From contig NC_080569.1 in NCBI RefSeq assembly GCF_030253575.1, positions 2,066,001 through 2,130,000 of the forward strand: a stretch of 64,000 bases of DNA. Reading direction: 5' to 3'. Source of the stretch: Rhododendron vialii. Its lineage: Eukaryota > Streptophyta > Magnoliopsida > Ericales > Ericaceae. The translations under genes were made by a program, and so were the position numbers. The notes under the pieces are model-generated. The model was not told the DNA's origin and did not search any database. It was given only the letters and a program-made list of their open reading frames with translations. Positions within the stretch are counted from its first letter, which is position 1. Every line of letters begins with the position of its first letter. Positions 1 to 10,900 of the stretch are shown here, piece after piece.

Positions 1-2330
1 ATGTATTTAGAATCCTTGCCGTAAGTAACCTTAAAATATTAATGCAAAATCTAGATAGACCTCACCGTGCCATCTTTTAGAACTTCAAGGGCGTCATCAT
101 GATACCATAATCTTCTACGTTTCCCTGGGTCCTTAACAGATTGTTGCCGGAGAATTTCTCTGCCCATGTCTATAAGCATGTCATCCATAACAAGTTCATT
201 CCTGGGCCCATATTTTATTAAACACTGATCAGCCAGAACCTGAATGCCAATAGCAGCGGAAAAGTAACGGCCTTCAAGTATTTTGATTGTAAAATCTCGA
301 TTGGTTCCAGCAAAGAAACATGCCATATGGAAGAATAACTCCTCGAATTCATCAGTTAGCGTGTCAAGACTTATCTTTAGCCTTCCATAAATACCCGCAA
401 GAAGGATTTGTTTTAACTCCGGCATTGCTTCTTTCCATTCAGGTATGCTTTTGCGAAATAAAAAAAAAACCCAAAACTTTACAAGAGCTAAAGGAAGCCC
501 CCAAGCATGATTTACAAATTGGCCTGAAAGCTCCACATAGTCTTCTCTGGGATGGTCTTCCTTAAAGGCATGCCAGCTGAAGAGCTCAAGGGATTCGTCC
601 TTGTTCAATTCCTCTGGTACATATATCTCATTCTCATCCAATTCGAGGAAATTTAGCGAAGACCTATCTCTTGTTGTTATGATGATTCTGCTTCCAGGAA
701 CAAATAAATCTCTACATATGGCTAGTGCCTTCAATTGTTGGACACCATCCACATCATCCAGAACAAGAAGAACCTTTCCAAAGAAAGCTCTCCGCTTTAT
801 AACCTCGATTCCTTGATCAACATTCTTTATGTTTTGAGTTCCACTACCAAATATATCAGAAAGAAGTTTCTCCTGTAGAACAACCAGACCATTCGGCTGT
901 TTCGAAGTTTCTCTGATATTTGCAAGGAAGCTGCTACGTTCAAGCTTACGTTGGATGCGACTGTATAGGCTTTTAGCTATTGACCAATACCACAAATCCC
1001 CCATATTCCTACAATGCGAACATCACTTGATTCCATGCTCAATATAACATTGAGCTTTTGCAAACGAGACTCCAGTCCAACTTGGTGGTTCACAACATCT
1101 GGATGTGCAACATCTAATTTATTTCTGACTTCTTCAACAATTTTCTGAATTAACTTCGCTTCATCTCTGCAAATTTGGGAATAAAAACAAAAAAGAAAAA
1201 GAAAAAGCCTTTAGTAGGTCTAGAAGATTCATAACCACGGAATTGGTATAATAAATCTTGGCAAAACTGTATCTCAGGTGAGACTTGGACCTAGAAATGC
1301 AGATAGTAGACCACTTGTAAACTTTAGCATCTTGCTAGGATCGGTGCATGCATTTTTTATTGAGTTTGAAATCAATCAAAGGCTTACTCCTAGTCAGAAA
1401 TGCAGATAGTAGACCAATTGTAAGCTTTAGCATCTTGCTAGGATCTGAGGCATGCATTTTTAGCGAGTTTCAAATTTGTCAAAGACTTACTCCTAGTCAG
1501 AGTTTCTTTATTTTGGCTTGTCAAAAAAAAAAAAAAAAAAAACTATCAAAAAGTAATAAATTCTCCTGTTATCATATCAGGAAAGAGCAAGAATAAAAAA
1601 ATATCGAAATTCTAGAAAAATTTACACATTTGGTGCTGTTGGGATTTGAAATTTGATAGATACACTCGTCTTAACCATTTTCTAAGAGCAACGTTGACCA
1701 TTCGACCAAGACTTAGAATTCCACTTTCTTCCCGAATAAAAGGATTAGTGATCGATGCTACTTAAGGTTATTTTCATGCACGTATTAGAAAGGTAGGGGA
1801 ACATACCCGTTGTCCACCTTTGGCAAGACCCAGCCTGATAAGTTGGCAAGCTGAGTAAGCGCTTCCTTCCACTTCTCCACCTTGCCATCCGGACCCTCTT
1901 TAAAACGCTCCCCGTGCTTGGCAAATGCTTTTGCCAGACTCCCCTTCTGCGCTCACACATCTGATGGCTCAACGCCATGAAAGATAGGAAAAACGATTTG
2001 TTGCAACTTCTTCCTGCACTCCATGATCTTCACAAGTTCGTCAAGGCACCACCGGGACGAGGCATAATTTTTTGAGAGAACGACCAGCGAAATTCTTGAC
2101 TCCTCAATTGCTTTCAGAAGTTCATCGCTAATATTTTCTCCTCGCTTGAGCTCTTTGTCATCTATGAATATATGAAAGCCATGTCTCTCTAAAGCGGCTG
2201 AAAGATGGCTGGTAAAGTTGGTGCGGGTGTCGATGCCTCTGAAACTCAAGAAGACATCATAGTTGCATTGCAGTGGGATGGGGGAGGAAGAAGAAGAAGT
2301 GGGTTTTTTCGCCCCAGCAGAAGCCTTGTA
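1..2330 (-). pseudogene. TNL1: broken TIR-NBS-LRR gene, 5' part only (continues off the left edge)
   Basis: The TIR exon runs from about 2330 to 1807 and the NB-ARC exon from 1166 to 66; LRR exons would lie left of the window. Several lesions are visible. The start codon found in the other copies is gone: the frame continues upstream of YDVFLSF without a Met until a stop near 2350. An in-frame TGA sits at 1953-1955, where sister genes have an Arg after EPSDV. A 7-nt deletion near 980-984 removes the GKTT of the P-loop and puts a stop directly after GICGIGQ. Around 455-490 a +2 and a +1 insertion cancel out and garble the residues after GLPLAL. MHD reads MDD. The rest is clearly NB-ARC (LLVLDDVD, GSRIIITTRD). 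The sequence is closest to TNL7. A functional protein is very unlikely. Confidence 0.9.
1292..1499. repeat. Tandem duplication in TNL1 intron 1
   Basis: Two direct units of about 104 bp (about 1292-1397 and 1398-1499) share AAATGCAGATAGTAGACCA and CTTTAGCATCTTGCTAGGAT. They differ by scattered substitutions and a short indel. A poly-A run follows at 1524-1541. Confidence 0.75.
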
Positions 2331-2567
2331 AAAAGCTCGAAGTTGAAAGAAAGTTTGTTGACTTTATGGCTTTCTTAGGTGAATTGTTTAGTTATAGGAG
2401 ATTCATACCCTGAGAAAAGAAGAGGTTCAAGAATAGAAAATTAGACATTCTTCTCTCTCCTTTCACAATTCTATATATCATGCACAAAGTAAGGATAATT
2501 AATAAAACTATCACGACTTTAGTAAGATTAAACTATTTGAAATGCAATTTAATACTCTCTCGCCCAT
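2331..2567 (-). promoter_or_regulatory. Leader/promoter block of TNL1 (degenerate)
   Basis: The stretch upstream of the TIR exon keeps elements seen before the other TNLs: TTAGGTGA, TATAGGAGATTCATACCC and a CTTCTCTCTCC tract. It lacks the SINE-like part found at the other loci. With the start codon lost downstream, it is probably a relic. Confidence 0.4.
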
Positions 2568-2919
2568 TATTCAATTACACAGCCATACTCTGTTACTAGG
2601 GTTCCACCAAAGTAACACCACGGGAAAAAATTAAACAAAACATTAAAAAAGAGGGAGGAAACACATGCCATTGCTTTCCAATTAAATACTACTCCAGAAA
2701 ACAAACTCAGCATATCAGATGGCCTCATCAAGAACAACGTACGAACAAGAGACATAAACATATCCTTATTGAACCCAAAACCTAAATTAAGCTCTCAAGA
2801 TGCCAACAGATTTCAACTGCAAGACAAAAATAAGAACCAAAAGGCGTACGTAAAAGAAAATGAGCTCCAAAACCATGCATCTAAAGTAGGGCATCTCAAA
2901 CAAAAACCTTGTGGCAAAA

Positions 2920-3137
2920 ATTCCGTAGTAACTTAAACTGAGTTTACACAGTAGTTCAAGTGCTCGATCAATATCATCGTCGTCGTCATTTTTGTGGTCT
3001 GAAAAGGAGAAATATAGGTTAGAGCGTAGTAGTAGTTTTGTTTGAGAAAGAGAGGGCCAGATGATTTCTGAATCGCAATGGCCAGACAGATGACGAAGGA
3101 GATGGAGATTGTTTTATGCTCCTACGACGGACCAAAT
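2920..3137 (+). other. 5' part of a duplicated plus-strand sequence, possible gene fragment
   Basis: This stretch is similar to 5240-5430 and contains CAAGTGCTCGATCA, a CATCGTCGTCGTC tract and AGAAATATAGGTTAGA. It has a short open frame from the ATG at 3078 that reads into GGACCAAATGG. In the second copy that point continues as GGTAAGCGG, which resembles a splice donor. The 3138-4403 MITE interrupts this copy exactly there. The frame is not conserved (the second copy has a stop), and I do not recognise the gene. It may be a fragment carried into the spacer. Confidence 0.35.
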
Positions 3138-3314
3138 GGCTAAGAGCATCTCCAATAGCCTATTCTTTTCTCCCTTTTCGTCTCTTTAACGAGGCAAACC
3201 CTCAACGGCAGAACCTAGTTTGCTACAGTAGCTCGTTTCAACGGGCGAGCTACTGTAGCCCTCGCCCCTCCCCTCTCTCTCTCTCTCTCTCTCTCTACTG
3301 TAGCCCTCGCCCCT

Positions 3315-3349
<35 letters not shown>

Positions 3350-4403
3350 ACAGTGAGCCACTCGTCGCCGCCGACGGAGAACGAGAAATCACAGAGGGAA
3401 AAGGTTACTCACAATCAGTGGCTATTTTCCGGCGAGGGCTTTGTCGTCACAGCTAGCGGCAACTCACCATCCTTTCTCACGCTGATTTAATTTTGCCGGA
3501 TTGCTCACAGTGAGTTAATTCCGTTTATTGATTTGTTGTGGATCTTCTGGGTTTCTTTGTGAATCAGTTAATTTCATCTGGGTAAACTTGTTGTTGGGTA
3601 ATTAAAAACGGTGAAGTGTGTTTTGTGATTTGTGTCGTTAAAACGGTGAAGTGGGATGGTGGTGTCAATGGCCTGAATGGATGGGTTTCTAGGCTTCATG
3701 CCGGCGGACTGTTCGGAAGGTGGGTTTTGTTTTTGTTTTATTTTTTTTGAGTTTTGGAATTTGAATAAGCATTTGCCTAGGTTGTTGGATGGTGAAGATA
3801 TTTGGTGGCTAGACAAAGTAAAGTTTTGCACTTTTTGCTAAGCATTTTGCTCAGAGCATCTCCAATGCATCTTTCATTCCTCTATTTTTCCATTTGAGAG
3901 GATCATTTTTAGAGGAAATACCATTCCAATCCATCATTTATTTTCTCCTCCATTTGAGAGGATCAAGTTTGGTACTCCAAATATGAAGGATGGAGAAAAA
4001 AATGGAGGATCTCCTCCATTTTACTATTCACCCTCACCAAATCCCATTTTGTTCATCAAATTAGTTTTGATACACTAATCCTTTATAAAATTGGTACCAG
4101 TCAAAAGATATGTACAATATCTTCAAAATAAGACCCATATTGAGTATTTTTTTAATGAAGTTAGAAAAATAAAAATTTGAGTTTTGGAGGGAAAGTGGGG
4201 AAGTTTGAGATTTGGGATGAGTTTTTAAAGAAATAGAAGTAGAAATAGAGTATTGGGTTGGAGTAAGATTTCCTTCAAAATCACTTTTCAAATAAAATAT
4301 ATTATTTTAATACTCTCAAATGAAAAAATGAAAGAAAAAATGATGTATTAGATTGGAGATGCTCTTAGAATGGACTTGAGGCTATTGGAGATGCTCTAAG
4401 GCC
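3138..4403. mobile_element. Outer MITE with GAGCATCTCCAATAGCC inverted ends (PIF/Harbinger-like)
   Basis: Terminal inverted repeats begin GGC(C)TTAGAGCATC and include GAGCATCTCCAATAGCC at both ends. The empty site survives at 5410-5425 (CAAATGGTAAGC), so the flanks AAT and ACT look like a diverged 3-bp target duplication, as expected for PIF/Harbinger. Inside are a perfect 14-bp hairpin with GCTACAGTAGCTCG arms near 3220-3257, a twice-repeated CTACTGTAGCCCTCG plus CT-repeat unit at 3250-3345, and a second MITE. No transposase is present, so it is non-autonomous. Confidence 0.65.
3853..4367. mobile_element. Inner MITE nested in the 3138-4403 element
   Basis: AGAGCATCTCCAAT at 3853 is mirrored by ATTGGAGATGCTCT at the right end. 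The internal sequence is AT-rich with blocks such as CTCCATTTGAGAGGATCA repeated. It is non-coding. The shared end sequence places it in the same superfamily as its host element, but the interiors differ. Confidence 0.6.
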
Positions 4404-7100
4404 ACTGGTAAGCAGGGGAGGGAGAAACGCGATTTTCCCAGCAGTCGGGATTTGACAAATTGGACAGAAATGAGAAGCTAGCTAGCTATATAGTCTTTGC
4501 GTAGAAAACTAGAAATGGACTAGTACTAATAGTCCTACCAGTCCGTCGACCATAATAGTCTTTGGTTGTATTTCAACTAGGTGCGGAACCAGAATTTAGT
4601 TGCAGTGGAATCAAATATTTATAACATATGTAATTTATTTTTTGTATGTAAAAATTGGATAAGAAATTGAATTAAATACAAAAACAAAAAAAACAAAGAG
4701 CAGAAATTACCATACCCAAGCTTTTTTACATTAATCGGTAATTATCTGACCTAGTTTTCATCTAGAAAGACTGCTTGCTTTTGCCTATGCTTGCTTTTGT
4801 CTTTAGAAGGAGAGATACAAGAACAAACTATAAAGTAAGAGTCTGCAAACTCATAGACTTTGTGGAGAGAGAAAAAAATATTAAATTTTTTGCATAACGT
4901 CACAATTAAAGAAGGCAAGAATTATAAATTTCATGGGATCTTCATGGCAAGAATGTGATCTTTTTGGGTCAAAATTATAAAATACTCTTCAAAACTATAC
5001 ATACTCTAAAGGTATTTTGGAACTCAGTGGGGTCAAGTGACCCCGCTTGCCCTATACTGGATTCACCCATGATTTCAACCATGGTGGCCGAGTTGATAGG
5101 CATCATATACCTAATGCATAAGATCGATGGTTAAATCTCACTAACAATAACTAACTAACAACTAACGCTAACTTGAATGTCCCAAGGCAAAAAAAAAAAT
5201 ACAAGAATCGAAAGACAAATGAATGAAATTGAGCTCCAGAAATTCCATCGTTCATAACTTTACACTGAGTCTAGACAGGAGTTCAAGTGCTCGATCATCG
5301 TCGTCGTCATTATTTTGTCTCTAAAGGAGGAATATAGGTTAGAATGAGATCGACAAATGGCCAAGGCAGAGATGAAGAAGGAATTGGAGGTTGTTTGATA
5401 CACTATGATGGATCAAATGGTAAGCGGTGGGGAAACGCGATTCTGATTTTTGTGGTCAATATTTGCAAATTGGAGAGAAATGTGAGAAGAATAAGAAATT
5501 TATTGTTCGATTTGGTCTTTGAGGGAAATTTTAGACCCATTTGTTTAAGGGTTTTGAATTTTAGATTTTTATTATTATTCTATTTCTATTCAACTATTAC
5601 TTTCATTAATTTTTCTATTTTTTTTCAATCATTACCCCTATTTTCAAACAAGTCTGTTATGCAAAAAAGGAGAGAATAATTCTAGATGATGCAAACACTC
5701 TTTTTGTTCAATTCGCTCCAAGAATTCATGATTAAAATTACAAAATGGACAGACATGGTTAATGATCAAGTGAGTCGGATATCGGGAAAAAAAACATACT
5801 TACAAAGTATAGTAAAATTGATTTTTACACTTCTCTTTATATATCCGCACTCCCTTTTTTGTCTTTAAGCAAAAAATATATATATATATATTACATACAC
5901 TTTCAACACTAAAAAATAAAAAAAAGAGTGTAAATATAAAAAAGAGAGTATGAAAATCAATTTGCTTGTATATACTACAAATCATTTTTAAGATCATTAC
6001 TCTACTTTAGTTTGTTCAAGCATGATTCGATCAGCCAAATGAATAACTGAATCATAAAAGTGAACTGGGATGAACTTCAAGCCTAATTAATAGTACTCAT
6101 TCTTTTAGTTGTGTTTTGTTTTCGGTGCAATAGTTTTTTTTTTTCAGAGGAATTTCGTATTTCAGTGGAATTTCTATTAATAGTACTTATTCTTTTAGTT
6201 GTGTTTTGTTTTCGGTGCAATAGTTTCGTATTTCAGTGGGATTTTTTATATGAAATTCAACTTGCATATGCTATATGCGTGTGCCCGGACTCTAGTTATT
6301 TATAACGTGATATTTGCATATAATGATGAAAATATAAGTTTTTTTAGTATAATGGGTAAAAATATAATTCTATCTTAAGAATATTTTGGTTCGGTTTGTT
6401 TCGGGTAACGAAGTGGAATAATATCAACTTGAACCCTAACTGACCCAGATCGAATTTTTTAAAATTTCTCCCGAACCCGACCCAGTACCCAAAAATTTGA
6501 TGAAAATTCGCTCCTAATCGGAACAGGCCCAATTACCATCCCTTGGACAAACGCGTAGTTGCAATTTATATTATGGTTAACTTCTATCTATAATAATGCT
6601 ACTTTGCCTCTAACAAAAAATAAAAATAAAAATTGGGCTCTTTATCAGATGTTTTATTTTTTTACGTTTTAAGTTGCGTGAATTGGTATAATACCAATCC
6701 TTTTCTTCTATACGTAACACTGTTGCCCGTCTTCAGAATCTATATAGGGGTTTTTTCTTTGTTGAATATACACCTTTATTTGAAAAAAAAAAAAATTTTG
6801 ACGTAAAGTTTTTTTAAGGTCCTCTTCGAAATTCGCCTTCGGCCTCCAAAATGTCAAGTCGACCCTGGTTGAGCTTAGAATGGCTGAAGATGCTCATATC
6901 AAATAAAATAAAAAGGAAAAATGGAGAGAGAATTGCATATACCCAAAATGTTGTATCCAAAATCCAAATGTAGCCACCAAAGTATTAGTGTGCAAGAATC
7001 CGTATTACAAAATTCGACGGCACATTGTTGCTGCCCTTGCGGATACATTCCAAAAGAAAAGAAAACTTGACAACACACAAGGGCTCAAAATACAGTCATA
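4404..7100. other. AT-rich spacer between TNL1 and TNL2
   Basis: No gene is supported. It contains the second copy of the 2920-3137 sequence (about 5240-5430), an AT dinucleotide run near 5877-5892, homopolymer runs and a local tandem duplication. Short open frames here lack recognisable domains or conservation. Confidence 0.6.
6092..6245. repeat. Imperfect tandem duplication
   Basis: TTCTTTTAGTTGTGTTTTG followed by TTTCGGTGCAATAG occurs twice, about 85 bp apart. The first unit carries a longer T run and an extra segment. It is non-coding. Confidence 0.7.
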
Positions 7101-7185
7101 CAGGATATCCAGGCAACCTTAGGTGAGCTGGACTAAGATCTCAGGCTCAAAATATCTGGATCCTCTGTTATCAAACCTATTTCTC

Positions 7186-7856
7186 TCACGTAATTTCGCC
7201 CGCCCGTTCCACTTCCATGCCAGAGGAAATGGGATTCGAACCCATGTCATTTGTCACTGTATTGTCCTTATCGTCCTCATATATGAGATTAATCCCACAC
7301 TTCTTCACCGTCAACCACGGCTCTGTTTGCAATGAGTCTTCTGGAATTATCTCAATCTCCAATTTATCCCCGCCATCCAAATGGATTTCCATGAAATCTG
7401 ACCGCAAATAGCGGAGTATCATCTGATCTCGATCTACATGTGCTATGTCATACATGTACTCCTCAAACCACCCCCAATCAGTTTTCTTATAGGAAATAGT
7501 CATAAAAGCCGCAATAGAAGGTTTATTGTGAGTTCTCAAAACTATACATAAAATCCAGCCCAGTATTCTCCGAGTTACCAGAGGCGGCACCACAAGAGAG
7601 AATTTTGTCCCTGTATACCGGTACTGGAACCAATTGGGAACCTCATCCCCGGGAAGATAAATACCACACCTTCCCGGCAGCGCAGACCATTCCTGTTGCA
7701 ACAAATCATGCGTTAGTTGGGTATAACTTAAATTTCTTTTTCTTGACGGGACTTCAAATTAAAAAATTTACACAAGCAGATGTTATATTGACAATTGAGG
7801 GGGACAAATGTATTGATGCAACCTATGCTCTATATGCCATGGTTCTTTTGATATTT

Positions 7857-7910
<54 letters not shown>

Positions 7911-10900
7911 CTTATACTGGTCGAGTCTTTCCATAACATCATTTACAAAATTGTTCTTAGCTAACAAATCACATCCCCCAAGGCACATGTATACTCTATC
8001 GTCCAGGTTGCATTCAGTAGGTATTCTTTCTAGTAATGTGCAGTTGCTTGCATCCACAAAGTCTAAACTTGCTGGAAACTCTGGAAGTGATTGGAGCCTT
8101 CCACAATTACTCAAGTAGAGTCTTTCCAAGCTAGCAAGGTCACTGAAACTATTTGGTAGGCTACAAACACTGTTACTTTCAAGATGCAAAGAAGTTAACG
8201 AGCTCAACATTCCAATTCCACTGGGCAGATGTGTCGCATTGCAGTTATTCAAATTCAACTCCTTTAAGCGAGTAAGGTTACACAGACTATCTGACACGGT
8301 AAGTAAACTGTTTCCTTGAAGAGACAAAAATTCTAAAGTGACCAGCCTCCCAATTTCGCTGGGCAGATGCGACAGATTGCAGCCTTTCAAAGTCAAACCC
8401 TTTAAGCAAGTAAGGTCGCAAATGCTATCCGGTAAGGTAGGCAAATTGTTTCCGCTAAGATCCAAAGTCTCCAATGAGATCAAATTCCCGACTTCGTTTG
8501 GTAGACATGAGAGATTGCAGTTTTTCATCTTCAAATCTTTTAAGCAACTTAAGCCAAGTACTGGGGAAAGTGACAAACCAATAGAACCCAGTCTCTTTGT
8601 TCTGAAATTCCAAGATGAGAGGAATGAGGACTGTGATTTAGATGGTGATCCTTTGAATCCAGAAAATTTTCCAATCATGGAGCAGCCAGAGACATCAAGA
8701 CTTTCAAGAGATTTCAACGTCCAAATGCTCGAGGGAAACTTCCTAAGTTTTTTACAGTTCTTCATATCTAGGATAAGGAGTTTGTTGAGAAATCTAATAG
8801 ATTCGTCAACCTCTACCAACCTTATGCAATCGTTAAGCAACAGTTCCTCAAGATTCTTGAGTCCAGAGAAGTCAGGTGTTTCGATTAGGTGATAGGAATA
8901 ACTTAGGTAAAGGAATTTCAGTTTGACCAATATCTGTCCAAAACAGAATGAGGAACGTTAATTTTCAAATAACACAAAATGTGAATGGCGTTCGAAAAAG
9001 GAAAAATCTAATGTTGTACCTTGGTTCCATTCCACGCTTTTTTCAGGCTACTATAGCGCAAGTCAAGAGTAACTAAATTCTCCATATGCAGGTTTGACGG
9101 CAAACATTTCAATGGGAAACCATTCCAACAAAGCCACAATAGTTTTCTGGAGATATGTTCGTAACCTTCCCGGAGATGAACATTATTGAGATGAAGCAGC
9201 CACAATCTGTTCATCTTTTCAAATGCTTTTGAATTTACTTGGACCTCATTCGGCTCATGAAAGTTTAGGAAGAGGCCTTCAACAGCTTCAGTGCCCTGAT
9301 ATGGAAAAAGCCACTGGATAGTGAGGAAAAAGTTCACCTTGTTGAGAAAAAGAATATGCTTATTTTAAGATAGTTAAGTTCATGTCTATATACTCTCAGA
9401 ATTACAGCTTCAGTGCACTGATACTGGAAAAATCCAGTAGATAATGAGGAAAAAAGTTGACCTTGTTGAAAAAAAGAATATGTTTATTCTAAGACTTTAC
9501 GTTCATGTCTATGTTCTCTTAGAATTACGAACCCAAAATATTAACTGTGAGAATTGAGAAAGTGCGTATGATTTGGAATTCTTGAAGTAGTTAAATATCA
9601 TATATCTATAAAAGTTTCATGTCTATGGAGCTCACCGTGCCATCTCCCAACACTCCAAGGGCATCCTCATGGTACCACAGTCTGCTCCGCCTCCCTGGGT
9701 CCTTGACAGATTCTTGCCGGACAATATCTCTGCCCATGTCTCTAAGCAAATCATGCATCACAAGCTCATTACAGGGCCCGTATTTTATGAGACATCGATC
9801 GACCAGAACCCGAATCCCAATTGCAGCGAAAAAGTTACAGCCTTCAAGTATTTTGATTGTATAATTGCCATATGTTCCAATAAAAAAACATGCCATATCT
9901 AGGAACAACTCCTTCGCTTCCTTACTTAGTGAATCAAAACTTATCCTAAGTTTTCCTTGAACATCATCATCAGGGATTTTTCTTAACTTCGCTATTGCAC
10001 TTCTCCATTGAGGTATGCTCTTGCCACAGAAAAAGGAACCCAAAACTTCAAGAGCTAATGGAAGCCCTCCAGCATAGTGCACAACTTGATTTGAAAGGTC
10101 CAAATGGTCTTTTGTATGATGGTCGTCCTTAAAGCAATGCCACCTGAAGAGGTCAAGAGATTCGTCCTCGTTCAACTTCTCTGCTGCATATATCTCGTCC
10201 ACTTTAAGAAACGTTAATGAAGAAATATTTCTTGTTGTTACGATAATCCTGCTTCCTACACCAAAGAAATCTCGATCTATGGCTAAATCTTTCAATTGTT
10301 GGACATTATCCACATCATCAAGAATAACAAGAACCTTACGACAGAAAGCTCTCCGTTTTATAACCTCAATTCCTTGATGACAATTTCTTAAGTTATGAGT
10401 TCCACTTCTGAGTATATCCGAAAGAAGTTGCTCTTGTAAAACAACCGGACCATTCGTTTGCTTCGAAGTTTCACTAATATTTGCAAGAAAAGTGCTGCCT
10501 TCAAACTCACGTTGGACGAAATTATATAGCTTTTTAGCTATTGTTGTCTTACCAATTCCGCCCATCCCCCATATAGCAACAATGCGAACATCATTTGTTT
10601 CCATTTTCAACAACAACTTGAGTTTTCCAAGGCGAGACTCTAGTCCAACTTCATGCCATGCAACATGTAGAAGTACATTATTTAAGTTATTTTGGACCTC
10701 TTCAACGGCTTTCTGAATTAGATATGCTTCATCACTGCAAATTTGTACACACTATTAAAATAACAAAAATGCAAATCCTTTACCAAACGTAGAAAAGCCA
10801 TGGCACTAGAACCACGCTAAGTTTGTCAAAAATGTAATCTTAGGTGAGGTTGTGAAGACCCTTCGACCTAGAAGCATGCACAAGCACAAGTGCACAACAA

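Noticed and set aside
5344..5679. Open frame of 111 codons with ATG
   Set aside because: The first codons are shared with a duplicated segment, but the second copy is not open in the same frame and the rest is AT-rich without a domain.
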